The notes under the pieces: generated by a model | The model's database searches: none | Told to the model about the DNA's origin: nothing | The model's input: the letters and a program-made list of their open reading frames with translations, nothing else | Origin: Castanea sativa | Lineage: Eukaryota; Streptophyta; Magnoliopsida; Fagales; Fagaceae | Length of the DNA: 64,000 nucleotides | Reading direction: 5' to 3' | Assembly: GCF_040712315.1 (NCBI RefSeq) | Contig: NC_134017.1 | Coordinates: 21,105,822-21,169,821 of the forward strand | In this document: piece after piece, positions 35,945-48,018 of the stretch | Numbering within the stretch: the first letter of the stretch is position 1 | How the letters are laid out: every line of letters starts with the position of its first letter | Program-made: the position numbers and the translations under genes

Positions 35945-36545
35945 AGTAGATTTTGTGGGAAGAATTTCCCATGAAATTTTCCAAAGAAGGTATTTAAGCC
36001 TTTCAGGGATTTTCAACTTCCAAAGAGCTTTCCAATGTGATGAAGAGAGAGGGCCAGTTGATAAAAAAAAAAAACCTTGCTTTGTAATCAGTCAAGTATG
36101 CAGACTTTGTAGAAAACGTCCCACTAGAATTTGGAAACCATATCAAGTGATCTGCATAGTTTGCGGGGTGATAGTTTGGTGAAGTTTGGCATAGTCCCAT
36201 AGACCACTAGCTGGATCAATTTGTTCACTTACCCAAGTTACCTATGAAGAAACTTGTGGCTGCATTAGTGTGGCAATAGAATATATGAAAGGTATCCAGG
36301 ACCAGGGATTCTCCCAGACTTTTACGGTAGCTCCTGTACCAATTAAATAACAGGTTCCTTGCTTTAAGAGAGGTTTGATTTTGCAAATACTTTTCCAAAT
36401 ATATGAAGAGTTTTGCATTAACGGGGAAGAGAGGAAATTGTTGTTTTTCAAGTATTTTTGGTTCGTAGCACCTGCCAATCAAGCTTAGCAAGAAGGGCTT
36501 GATTACGATTAACTTGAATTGTAAGGTAATTTTTGTCTTGAACAA

Positions 36546-37860
36546 AAAAAAAAATTAAGTTAATCTTTTTGAATATTTATCAATTTATTGATTTTTTAGG
36601 GTCTATATTTGTAATTTCTAATGTCTCTTTTGTTTGAAATATTTTTAGCTAAAAATTAAAGAGTTTAATTGAATAAAATTTCATACTTTTCAACTCAAAA
36701 AAATAAACAAGAAAAAAAAAAAGAATTTTCGAGCCAAAAACTGAAATGCTACGTACAAAAAGAATCAATTTAGTATCTCAAAAAAAAAAAATCAATTTAA
36801 TGCTCAATTAGTCCAAAATGGACCGAAATAAACCAAAATGGATTGAATGAGACAGACATGGCTGAAATGGACCGGCATAGACCAAATGAGACCAGATTGG
36901 ACTGAAACCAAAGTGGACCGGATTTGACAAGATATGACTAAAATAGACTGAATAGGATCAAAGTAGGGAACAATTTGAATACTTTAAATTTTGTAATTAA
37001 AAAATAGGTTTGGTGCTACTGTTCTCTATGCATGCCTTCATTCAAAATGCACATATCAGACAATCACCCATGACATCCATGACAGAGGACACACCACACA
37101 TGTGGCAAGCAGAGTGGATGTTAAATACTTAAAATCATCTTTGATAATACTAAAGGATGAAATTGCAAGTTTTACCAATGTAGTGCTTCTTCCATCAAGT
37201 AATTACAAAATGAGAGAAGCAAAAGATTCTGGGTGGTCTATCAGTTCTGTCCCATTAGATTAGAAAGATGAGGTTTTACTCTTTGGGTTTTTTACCTGTT
37301 GTGAAGTACACAACTTGACATATATGAGGAAAAAAGAAAAAATAAAGTTCACTAACATTTTACAAGCAAGCAACAATATAAACTAGTAGTTCTTATGTTA
37401 AAATAGACAGAAAATTTACACGAATTGATGTGAATGCTCTAATTGTGTAAATATACACGATTACTATATCAACCTTCATATTTACAAAGACTGATACTAT
37501 GTTTTTTGTACCATATTGTACAAATTTCATCACTTTTTGTATTTTACGATGACTAATGCAATTGCTCTAAGTTTTGTGAGAATTTATACCCAATGAAATC
37601 TTGTTATATGACATAGTTCACTAATCCACTTTAGTTCTTCTTCTTCTTCTTTCTTTTTTTTAAGGAAAATAAGAGCCTAAGCTAAAGCACAGCTAAAATG
37701 TTTTTTTTTTTTTTGGGGAGATAATCCATGAAGTTGTTTTGGGAGAACAAAACAAGTGGACTACCATAAGGCCCATAACTAATGCTTAATCATATTAACA
37801 AGCCAAGGCCCAAGAGGCAAAACGCATTAAAACCCATACTTTCCTTTTAGTCATCGCTTC
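36546..37860. other. Intergenic, no gene seen
   Basis: At 36790-36970 a loose repeat of 'tggaccgaaat' and 'gaccaaaatgga' phrases; related phrases recur at 41575-41640. Otherwise AT-rich with homopolymers. Confidence 0.5.
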
Positions 37861-37865
37861 CCACT

Positions 37866-37867
<2 letters not shown>

Positions 37868-37906
<39 letters not shown>
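37868..37906 (+). repeat. TA dinucleotide repeat
   Basis: About 19 TA units directly before the inverted minisatellite. Confidence 0.85.
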
Positions 37907-37907
<1 letters not shown>

Positions 37908-37911
<4 letters not shown>

Positions 37912-38770
37912 CCAAAATACCCCTTTAACCTTTAAAAAAAAAAGACTGAAATACTCCCTTAAAGCCTATAAAATGACCAAAATATCCCCAAAACCTAAAA
38001 ATTACCAAAATACCCCTTAAACCTAAAAAATGACCAAAACACTCCGAAAAACCTAATAAATGACCAAAATACCCGAAACCTAAAATTACCAAAATACCCC
38101 CTAAACTTAAAAAATTACTAGAATACCTCCGAAACCTATAAAATGACCAAAATACTCTCAAAACCTAAAAATTACCAAAGTACTCCCAAAACCTAAAAAG
38201 TGACCAAAATACCCCTAAAACCTAAAAAAAATGACCAAAATACCCCCTGAAACCTAAAAATTACCAAAATACCCCTGAAACCTAAAAATTACCAAAATAC
38301 CCCCAAAACCTAAAAAGGGACCAAAATACCCCCAAAACCTAAAAATTACCAAAATACCTCCTAAACCTATAAAATGACTGAAACAAATCCGAAACCTATA
38401 AAATGACCAAAATACCCTCGAAACCTAAAAATTACAAAAATACCCTATAAACCTAAAAAATGATCAAAATACTCCCGAAATTTTAAAAATGACCAAAATA
38501 CCCCCAAAACCTAGAAAATGACCAAAATACCCCCATAAACCTAAAAATTACCAAAATACCCCCAAAACTTAAAAATTACCAAAATACCTCCGAAGCTTAG
38601 ACATTTACTGAAATAGCCCAAAAATTTTAAAATGACCAAAATACCCTTAGAATCTAAAAATGACCAAAATAACCCCGAAACATAAAAAAATTATTGAAAT
38701 TCGCTCGAAACCTATAAAATGATAGAATTACTCTTAGAACCTTTAAATCTATCCTCGAAACATTAAAAAT
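37908..38770 (+). repeat. Minisatellite array, left arm
   Basis: About 30 degenerate units of roughly 27-29 bp alternating ACCAAAATACCCC with AAACCTAAAAAT, in this orientation only. The unit drifts by small indels (for example TTACC versus TGACC). The orientation flips near 38770 into the right arm, so both arms can pair. Confidence 0.85.
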
Positions 38771-38779
38771 ACCCCAAAC

Positions 38780-39880
38780 CTCTATTTTGGTAATTTTAGA
38801 TGTTTCAGGTGTATTTTGGTCATATTACATGTCTAGGGGTATTTTGATCATTTTTTAGGTTTTGGGGGTATTTCAGTCATTTTTTAGGTTTCAAAGGTAT
38901 TTCGTTCATTTGTTAGGTTTAGGGGTATTTGGGACATTTTTAGGTTTTAGGGGTATTTCAGTCATTTTCTAGGTTTCAAGGGTATTTTGTTCATTTTTTA
39001 GGTTTCATAGGTATTTCAGTCATTTTCTAGGTTTAGGGGGGTATTTTGGTCATTTTTAGGTTTCAGGGGTCTTTCAGTCATTTTTAGGTTTATGAGGTAT
39101 TTTGGTAATTTTTTGGTTTCATGGGTATTTCGGTCATTTTTTAGATTTATGGTGTATTTTGGTAATTTTTAGGTTTCGAGGGTATTTCGGTCGTTTTTTT
39201 TAGGTTTTGGGGGTATGTTGATCATTTTAAAGGTTTCGACGGTATTCAAGTAATTTTATAAGTTTTGGAGATATTTTAGTCATTTTTTAGGTTTTAGGGT
39301 ATTTTGGTCATTTTTTAGGTTTAAGGGGTATTTTGGTAATTTTATAGGTTTCAAAGGGGTATTTTGGTCATTTTTTAGGTTTAGGGGGTATTTCAGTCAT
39401 TTTTTTAGGTTTAGGGGGTATTTTGGTCATTTTTAGATTTCAGGAATATTTTGGACACTTTAGTGGTTTTTGGGGGCTATTTTGCTCATTTTAGAGATTT
39501 TGGAGGTATTTTCATGATTTTAGTGGTTTTTGAGCATATTTTGTGATTTTAGAGATATCGGGGGTATTTTGGTCATTTTAGAGGTTCTATGAGTATTTTG
39601 CTCATTTTAGAGATTTTTGGGATATTTTGGTCATTTTAGTGGTTTTTGAGCATATTTGGTAATTTTAGAGATATTGGGGGTATTTTTGTCATTTTTGAGA
39701 TTTCATGGGTATTTTGCTCATTTTTTAGATTTTGGCAATATTATGCTCATTTTAGAGAATTTGGGAATAGTTTTGGATGTCCAAGGGTATATTGGTAATT
39801 TTGGAAGTGTAGGGGGTATTTGGGTCATTTTAGGTATTTAAGGGTAATTTGGTAATTTTGGAGGTCAAGAGGGTATTCAA
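38780..39880 (-). repeat. Minisatellite array, right arm (inverted)
   Basis: The same unit as the left arm in reverse complement: GGGGTATTTTGGT alternating with ATTTTTAGGTTT, about 38 units, getting more degenerate after 39440 where variants such as 'gaggtattttcatgatttt' dominate. Together with the left arm it forms a 2-kb inverted structure with little or no spacer. Confidence 0.85.
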
Positions 39881-39889
39881 GTAGTTTTA

Positions 39890-40660
39890 GAGGTATTTGG
39901 GTCATATTGGGTTAAATGGGTGGGTTACTAATTAAATGGGTTGGGCTGGTAATAGATAATTAATTTATATATAAATGGGTCATAAATGGATAAATGGGTA
40001 ATTACACATCCAACCCATTTATGACCCAACCCACCCATTTGCCACCCCTCTCTCTTTGACATATGGTTGCATCTCTCGGAGCCAAGTGGACATGTTGCCA
40101 GCTCCAAACCTGTATTGCCTCTTGTTCTCATCCCAAACAACATCCTATATAAACAACATTTTTCACGACAAATTTCAAAAGATTGTTGAATTATTAAGTT
40201 GTTGATTTTCATATAGGCCCATTATTAATATTACTTTATTATTACGATTTATAACTTGTCACATGAACAATTTTAAAAAAAGATTTGTGGAAAAAGTTGT
40301 GACTCTAGAATTAATTTGCATCCTAAATCTTTGATCTCTTTTAGAGGGAAAGTGATAAAAAAAAAAAAGTAGTTTTAGGGATGCTCAATATGTTATGGAC
40401 TCATGGTCCCATAGTCCCACAACAAGATAAATGGATAAGGTGGCTAGCTCAACTTGAATCTTATGTGTCCTTAGGTTAAACCGTTTTGACTGTTGACTCC
40501 CAACTATTAGACTTATTCTCTCTGTTGATTGAGAATTTATTATGTATTTCTGGAAATCTATCTCTTAATCTCATATAAAGAATGAGCTTATATTGAAATC
40601 TACTGGTAAGCTTTATTATTAGTTACATGAGAGGGTGGCATTGTGTACCAAGTGAATTGA
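39890..40660. other. Intergenic with worn hAT-like sequence
   Basis: At 39907-40050 'aaatgggt' and its inverse 'acccattt' recur in both orientations, ending GCCACCCCT, as in hAT ends, but no duplication was found. Nothing else recognised. Confidence 0.4.
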
Positions 40661-40831
40661 ATAAGTCCACGGTTTAAAATTTATTGAAAAAAATGGATGG
40701 ATACTCTTCCCTCCTTTTCCTCTCTATAATGTCAAATGAGATTCCAAATAAAGGATATATTATAGCTATTTTCCTTGCAAATCTTTTAGTTAACCGAGCT
40801 AACTCGGCTTTGATACCATATTGAGTTTGAG

Positions 40832-40985
40832 AGAGAAAACAGAGAATGAGGCAAAATAGAAAAATGAGAGAATGATTAACTTCTTGTATTGCATAACAGA
40901 ATCTTAAGCTAATATACACAGTAAAACTAACAAACTCAGTAAGCTAGCTTAATTGCTATGACCACCTCTCTAAAACCCTCTAACA
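40832..40985 (-). mobile_element. Possible Copia LTR end and primer-binding site
   Basis: On the minus strand TGGTATCAAAGC (about 40811-40822) resembles the initiator-Met-tRNA primer-binding site of Copia elements. Before it lies a candidate short LTR that starts TGTTAGAGGG (near 40983) and ends CTCAA(T). A TATA-like TGTGTATATTAGC is near 40910. The element is cut off soon after the site. Confidence 0.4.
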
Positions 40986-40989
40986 AGTT

Positions 40990-41845
40990 TAAGCAGCACA
41001 TGCTCAGCACGTGACAACTAAGGTAACAGCAGATATTAAACTACATGTAGTAGAGTTCTACTTATTACATTTAGTACTAAAAAACTTGTAGCTTTCTCAG
41101 TCAGACTTGATCTTCCTCAATAGCTAGCAGGCTAATCACTAATTCGATTATGGCATGAAAAAAAAAAGCCTGTTAGAATTCAGATCACACAGCACAATCC
41201 TCATGTACAGACTCTAACCCAAAAAAAAAACTAAATTAATTAATTAAAACTAGTTTGTCACAACAAATGTGTTAAAAACAGAGATAAAGAATCGGAGTGT
41301 TAAAACAAATGTGTTTATAGAATTATACCTATAATTGTCGAAATTGATCTCTTCTTCTCCAACAATGCGGCGGATTTTAGACCTTGTGAATCGAGTGGCT
41401 CTAGGATCCACAGATACACTTCCCTCCCAACCACCAAAATCACGTCAGAGCTCCACCAGACTTCTCATCTCGGCCACAATGGAAACCATAATGAATTGAA
41501 GATGCTCAAAATAACTTTTGAGCCCAAGACTAAAAAGGCTACCAGCAAAGAGAATCAATTTAAGGCTCAATTAGTTCAAAATGTACTGAATATGAACCTA
41601 ATTGGACTGAAATAGACCAAATGGATTATCTGCCAAAGTGTTTGGAAAGCGTACAGTTTTGACACTTTTCTTATAAATGGGTACACAAATAAATAGTGAA
41701 AAAAAAAAGGTGTTAGAACAGCTTCTACAGCTAGAACATTTTGACATGTTTCTTATAAACTAATACACAAAAAAATTGTGAACAAATATTAACAAAATTT
41801 TGACAATAATTTTTTTTTTTAACAGTCACAATAATTAAGCCAAGC
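40990..41845. other. Intergenic, no gene seen
   Basis: AT-rich with poly-A tracts at 41160 and 41221 and a few 'gaccaaat' phrases near 41580-41640 related to those at 36.8 kb. Confidence 0.5.
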
Positions 41846-41849
41846 CAAA

Positions 41850-41948
41850 GTCAAGAGTTTTGTAGTTCAATGGCATAACTTGCTCTTCTTGAGGAGAATA
41901 AGGGTTCAAATCTCCCTTCTCTCATTATTATAATTATCAAAATAAATA
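41850..41948 (+). mobile_element. tRNA-derived SINE
   Basis: A-box-like TAGTTCAATGGCA (about 41862-41874) and B-box-like GGTTCAAATCTCC (about 41911-41923) lie at tRNA-like spacing. Near-identical flanks TTAAGCCAAGCCAAG (41835-41849) and ATCAAGCCTAGCCAAG (41949-41964) look like a diverged target-site duplication. Confidence 0.65.
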
Positions 41949-42179
41949 ATCAAGCCTAGCCAAGACCTTTGATATGACGAATTGAGTTTACACTAGAAGG
42001 CTCTCAAAGAATCGATGCAAGAACAAACTAATGGTTCCACCTTTAAGCATGACCTACTTTGGTCTATATGTGCTCTCAATTGGATGCTCAAAGTTGTAAT
42101 ATATAGCATTTTTTTTTTTTGGTAAACAGGAAAGTGCATTAATTGTAAGGTGCACTAAACAGGAAAGTGCATTAATTGT

Positions 42180-45100
42180 GGTGGTGGCAGTGGCAGTGGC
42201 AGTGGCAATGGAGTATGTGACGCTGAGTGTGGTGGGGAGTGAGGTTGTTAGTTGGAGGAGGGAGGAGAGGGAGAGAGTGAGAGTGAAGAACAAAGAGAGA
42301 GAAGGTATGTCATTTTCTCGAGGGAGAGAGAGTGGTTTGTTGGGAAATGGGATTTGAAAATTTGGAGGGAGTTAAGGTCGTTTTGGTAGTTAGAGGGGGC
42401 ATATTGCACACTACCTCTACAGGTTGGTTGGTTTCTGTTGCGACTCTCGTAGTGAGGAGAGAATTGGATCCTATGTGGTTAAGTGTTCAGGTGGATGCTA
42501 GCTGCCACGTTGGCATTTTCCTACAGAATTTGGATATGGATTATTGATTAATTAGAGTGTGCTTATTATCATACATTGGATGTTTATGGAAATTTGTGTT
42601 CGCTCATTATCATGTATTTGCTGTATAGGTTTGAAAGGATGTTAAGTCACTCGGAGCGGCGACCAAGGGACAAGGAGCGCCGTGTTGCATGGCTCAAATA
42701 TATCGAGCCACTTTTGAGTGCTGTTGGTCTTGTGTTATTAGCACATTTTAGGCGCATGTTTCCCCTTATTCTTAAGTGGATGCATGCCGATGATGATGAG
42801 ATCGTCCTACTGGTGAGAACAATTTCTTTTCTTTTGACACTTACTGATTTAAGCGTGTTTGCTTGAAGATGGCGTTGGGAATCCTTTCTTTTGTGAAACA
42901 CAATTATGAGGTTTTACCACCTCTGCTAGTTAGCATTTTGACCATTTTCAATGTGTTCATTTACTGCATAAATTATGGACATAGAAATTCTCAGGTCTAC
43001 GTTTCATTCTCTGTCTTACTATAGGCAGAGATAGTGTATCATATTCAAAAATGAACTTGACTTTGCAATAGCCTAGTAATGAACTACCTGGCAAAAGTTT
43101 CTTTTTTCCCTCTGTTTTCTCAGTGTAGTTGTCATTTGATCTTCAGCATCTCAGATACTATATGCATTGCATCACACTTAAAAAAAAATGATAAGTAAGA
43201 TTTGCACCATACTTGTCTTTAATAAGATAAATATGTTTCGTGGAGCAAAGATCCTTTGTAAGTTCTTTTCAACACTACCAGTAAGAAGAATCCAGGCATT
43301 TCATGCATAACCTAATTAAACATGTAATTATTCATCTCCCTCTTTGTGCTTTCCTCATTAAAAATAAGTTTAGGGCAAACTCAGCACTATTTCTATATTT
43401 GATTTTTGTTTGATGTAGTAAGAAATATACTATTTCTGTAATTGTTTAATTATGTGCAGGTTCCGGAATGGATCCAGACTATTTTAAAGTTAACATGGAT
43501 AAGGGACACACCATATGTTGGAAGGTAAATTACTAGGTAATTATGCTTTATCATCTAATGGTTTTTACAGTCAGGCAGCATTTTGAAGTGCCTTGGAATG
43601 TCATTCCTTCTGTTATCTTGCATGCAGTTGAGTGTACGAAACACTGTATCGCAAATAGAATGAGCTGATGATTTTGAGATTTTTTCTTGATTTTATTGAA
43701 CAAAGTGTTTAGAATAAGAATGTAACTTGCCTTATGAAAGGAACTTAATTCATTTCAAATGCCAGCAAAAAAAAAAAAAAAGTCATTTCAAATGCCATAA
43801 ACACAATTGTTAATTGCACTTCTGTGGAATGCTCACTGCTGCTTTTTTGTTTTTATAACTAAATAAGTGATTTTTTTTCAGTCTCTCCCTTAAGGATGTT
43901 TAGGAAGGTACTACAGTCAGCAATTGTTTCTAGACTGTGGCAGCTCTAGGAATTTTTTTTAGGATGGTCATTTAAAAATTTAAATTATACAAAATTTAAT
44001 AAAGAAAAAATTTGAATATATCAACGTCTCAAAAAAAAAACACGCAAATACATTAAATATTACAATTTGTTTGTACTAACAAAAAGAATAAGAAAAAAAA
44101 TAGGCTAATAAAAGATAAAGTGCAAATTAACAATTCTGCATAAAATAAAGTAACCACAATAATTTCATAACAAATCTTATGTAACAAGTTGTTAGCCTGT
44201 AATTAGTGGGTAAAACATGTCAATATTGAACCCGAATTAGAATTAGTAATAGCTTACCACATAAGATTTATTGTGAAAATGTTGTAGATGTAGCATTACT
44301 CTTATATTTATTGAACTTAAATTTTTATGATTCTCAAGTAAAGGTGTTCAACATTTTTATTATGGTGGTCAAAATAGGTTAATTTAGTATATAATATATT
44401 TTTTTAAAGTATATAGATATACATTTTCTTTTCAAGTCATGGTGGTCACAAAACATATTAGTTTAAAATGGTTATTTATATAAAAAAAAAAATTTGCATG
44501 TATAAATTTTTTTTTTTTTTGACAATACCACCCTCACAAACAACTGAACAAGTAGAGCCGCCATTATTTCTAGATGGCAGTTAATGGTGATGTAAGTGAC
44601 AATTAGAAGTTAGTCCTTTGTGAACTTCCATTCAAATGTGGCCTTTGTTGCTTTGTGAATCGGAAGTATTTTTTTAAATCTCATACTTGCGTCCTGCTTC
44701 AAAACCTTCCTGGCATACAGCAGATTTGGAAACTAGCCTATGCTTGCTTATGTAGGGCATTTTGGTGTCTGAAAAGTTGTGGTTTACTGGCTTGGGATTG
44801 TGGAAGTGTTTTAAGGATCTGTATGTGGGTTTTAGTTTGATATATTTTTTTCCCCAAATAAGTATAGATTATGGTGTAATTAGGGTTATTGGCAAAGGGA
44901 ATTGAATCTTGAGAGAGATTGGTTTATGGATATTTTGACATGTTCACAATTCTGCAAATTTGGTGTCAGGTTGGTTGATGAATTCACAATTTTGTATAAA
45001 GAGGCTGCAATGAAAAGGGCTCGCGAAGAAGTTAGCACGCATATTCTTCAGCTACTGACCTTACTCCAGAGCAGTAAGGGTTCTGTTATGATTTCCATGA

Positions 45101-45293
45101 TAATAGAGGAGTTTTACATAATTTCTTCCTTGATCTTTGATTTGTTCTTTTATTATTCTTCCTATCCTTAGATGCAAAGGTATGCTGGGGCAAGCACAAG
45201 GACGATCCAAACTTGGCAAATCTTGAGTCATCTTTAAGTGGAAGAGGAGCAGCAACGGTAAAAACCATGCTCTTTATTACTGCGCATACTTGA
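42180..45293 (+). pseudogene. ARM-repeat protein gene fragment (At2g39910-like), copy 1
   Basis: Exon-like blocks with good splice sites: 42629-42812 (FERMLSHSERRPRDKERR... to WMHADDDEIVLL, donor GTGAGA), 43460-43524 (WIQTILKLTWIRDTPYVG, donor GTAAAT), 44970-45073 (LVDEFTILYKEAAMKRAREE..., donor GTAAGG) and 45172-45293 (AKVCWGKHKDDPNL... to TGA). They join in one frame. Upstream 42180-42545 is coding-like (RRELDPMWLSVQVDASCHVG) but has a frameshift and no donor, and no start was found. I recognise the wording from the plant ARM-repeat protein At2g39910; that name is from memory. Arm repeats are helical protein-binding scaffolds; function unknown. A hAT element sits in the third intron. Confidence 0.6.
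43935..44566. mobile_element. hAT-like element in an intron of ARM copy 1
   Basis: 632 bp, ends with TGGCAGCTCTA and, on the other strand, TGGCGGCTCTA. Perfect 8-bp duplication TTTCTAGA at 43927-43934 and 44567-44574. The duplicated copy has the empty site with a single TTTCTAGA at 47259-47266, which proves the insertion. Confidence 0.88.
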
Positions 45294-45635
45294 CAATGGC
45301 AGTGCAGTTGTCATCACAGGGTTCACAGCCATTGAGAACTTACTGAGCTTGCCATTCCATTTTGTGAGTTACTTGGCCCAAAAGTCTGGCCGTCAGTGAT
45401 ATTTGGAAAACAAGCTGTACAAGTTGCACCTATGCAACTTTGTGTGTGTGGGTGGGTGGGGATGTAGCAAGCTCATTGAGTTCCATTTCCTTCCAATCTT
45501 TCTGATCCTTTTTTGTCATGCTGCCCCTTTGTCCAATTTTAGTTATCGACATTTGTTTTTGTGCTTTTGTAGGTTTCTTTTGAAATGGAAAGAACATTAT
45601 TTATGCAACTAAAATCATTGCTATTGTTTCTGATA
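45294..45635 (+). other. Region between the two ARM copies
   Basis: Probably 3' UTR or flank of copy 1. No repeat or open frame of note. The second copy begins at about 45636 with GAATTTGGATATGG. Confidence 0.5.
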
Positions 45636-47781
45636 ACGAATTTGGATATGGATTATTGATTAATTAGAGTGTGCTTATTATCATATATTGGATGTTTATA
45701 GAAATTTGTGTTTGCTCATTATCATGTATTTGCTGTATAGGTTTGAAAGGATGTTAAATGAGATGTTAAGTCACTTGGAGCGGCAACCAAGGGACAAGGA
45801 GTGCCATGTTGCACGGCTCAAATATATCGAGCTGCTTTTGAGTGCTGGTCTTGTGTTATTAGCAAATTTTAGGCGTATGTTTCTCCTTATTCTTAAGTGG
45901 ATGCATGCTAATGACGATGAGACTGTTCTACTGGCTAGAATTTTTTTTTTTTTAGCTTATTGATTTCAACGTTTTTGCTTGAAGATGGCTTCGGGAATCC
46001 TTTCTTTCCTGAAACACAATTATGAGGTTTTACCACCTCTGCTAGGTAGCATTTTCAATGTATACATTTACTGCATAAATTATGGAGATAGAAAGTTTCA
46101 GGTCTACGTTTCATTCTTGTCTTACTATAGGCAGAGATGGTGTATCATATTCAAAAATGAACTTGACTTTGGAATAGCTTGGTAATGAACTACCTAGCAA
46201 GAGTTTTTTTTTCCCTGTGTTTTCTCAGTGTGTAGTTGTCATTTGACCTTCTGCATCTCAGATACTATATGCATTGCATCACACTTCAAAAGAAGAAAAA
46301 AAATGATAAGTAAGCTTTTTATCATACTGGTCTTTAATAAGGTAAATATGTTTCATGGAGCAATTTTTTTTTTTTTGAGTTATTTTCAACACTACTAGTA
46401 AGAATCCAGACATTTCATGTGTTAGAATTGTGTGGTTAGGTGACTAAATTTACTATATCCCAATAGCTTAAGCTTTTGAGGCAATCGGTAATTAAACATC
46501 AAGCATAACCTAATTAAACATGTAATTATCCATTGCCCTCTTTGTGCTTTCCTTGTTACAAATAAGTATAGGGCAAACTCAGCACTATTTCTGGAGCTGA
46601 TTTTTGATGTAGTAACAAATATACTATTTCTGTAATTCTTTAATTGTGTGCTGGTTCTGGAACGGAGCCAGACTATTTTAAAGTTAACGTGGATAAGGAA
46701 CACACCATATGTTGGAAGGTAAATTACTAGGTAATTATGCTTTATCATCTGATGGTTTTTACACAGTAAGTCAGAATTTTGAAGGGCCCTGGAACATCAT
46801 TCCTTCTGTTATATTGCATGCATTCTAGTGTACAAAACACTATAATAGCAAATAGAATGAGCTGATGAATTTGAGGTCTTTGCTTGATTTAATTTAACAA
46901 GTGTTTGGAAGAAGAATGAAACTTGCCCTATGAAAGGAACTTAATTCATTTCAAACAATCCAGCAGATGAAGAAGAAAAAAGAAAAGGAAAAAAAGACAT
47001 TTCAAATGCCATAAACATGATTGTTAATTGCACTTCTGTGGGATGCTCACTGCTGCTTTGTTGTTTTCATAACTGAATAAGTGATTGTTTCTTCAATCTC
47101 ATTCTCATGTCGTTGTACTGGTCCTTCAAACTTCCAAAGTTTGTGATTTCACTTTCTTCCAACCTGTTATTTGTACAAGGAAAAAGAATGTAGGTTTTAA
47201 TGACTGATCCCCCCCCCCTCCTTAAGGATGTTTAGGAAGGTAATACAGTCAGCAATCATTTCTAGATGGCGGTTGGTGGTCATGTAAATGACCATTAGAA
47301 GTTAGTCCTTAGTGAACCTCCTTCCAAATGTTCTTAGTTGCTTTGACCTTGAATAGGAAGTATATTTTTAAGTCCCATACTTGCATCCTGCTTGAAAACC
47401 TTCCTGGCATTCAACAGATTTGGAAACCAGCCTATGCTTGCTTATGTAGTGCATTTTGGTGTCTGAAAAATTGTGGTTTAAAGGCTTGGGATTATAGAAG
47501 TGTTTAAGGATATGTAGGTGTGTTTTAGTTAGATTAGTTAGAGTTTCGTAACATACATGTTTTTAACATGGCCAAATATGGAATCTGCTCCACTTTTATC
47601 TCTCTCCTCCAAAAACAAGAACAAAAAAATCATAAAATATAAGATCAAATAGGAACTAGCAGAACACTTTTATCATGGAATTTTAAACCACATGTAAACA
47701 ATTTAAATTTCGGTCAAACCTTAGGTGGGTAAAATATCAAATTTCAAACCAAAGGTGAGTTAGTTCTAATTTTCCTTAGTT

Positions 47782-47786
<5 letters not shown>

Positions 47787-47837
<51 letters not shown>
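47787..47837 (+). repeat. TA dinucleotide repeat
   Basis: About 25 TA units in an intron of ARM copy 2; the region at 47531-47782 before it is absent from copy 1. Confidence 0.85.
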
Positions 47838-47848
<11 letters not shown>

Positions 47849-48018
47849 AATTATGGTGTAATTAGGGTTTATTGGCAAAGGAAAGTGAATCTTGAGAGAA
47901 ATTGGTTATTGTATATTCTGATATGTTCACAATTCTGCAAATTTGGTGTCAGGTTGGTTGGTGAACTCATGATTTTTGTATAAAGAGGCAGCAATGAAAA
48001 GGGTTCTCGAAGAAGTTA

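Larger units (their letters stand above)
33781..36545 (-). mobile_element. 5'-truncated L1-type LINE, split by a solo LTR
   Basis: On the minus strand, starting near 36545, it shows the C-terminal part of LINE ORF2: AKLDWQV-type linker and IGTGATVKVWENPW (about 36300-36480), zf-RVT-like KSAYLTD...LKYLLWKISWEILPTKST (about 35950-36160), then, beyond the LTR, the Cys/His block CCNPMETHEHIFFLCPYA (about 34640-34690) and an RNase H-like segment KFNFDATIRDNGSF (34270-34300). It ends near 33781 with a poly-A tail (T run 33780-33795). RT and endonuclease parts are missing, as is usual for 5'-truncated LINEs. Several stops show age. Confidence 0.8.

Noticed and set aside
38780..39440. Interstitial telomere repeat (TTTAGGG)
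   Set aside because: The motif occurs within the larger 28-bp unit (AGGTTTAGGGG) but never as consecutive TTTAGGG copies.
37925..39841. Hydrophobic Gly/Phe-rich open frames in the inverted array
   Set aside because: Translations of the minisatellite unit, not proteins.
42054..42293. Minus-strand frame rich in Thr and Ala
   Set aside because: It is the shadow of the GTGGCA repeat at the start of ARM copy 1.
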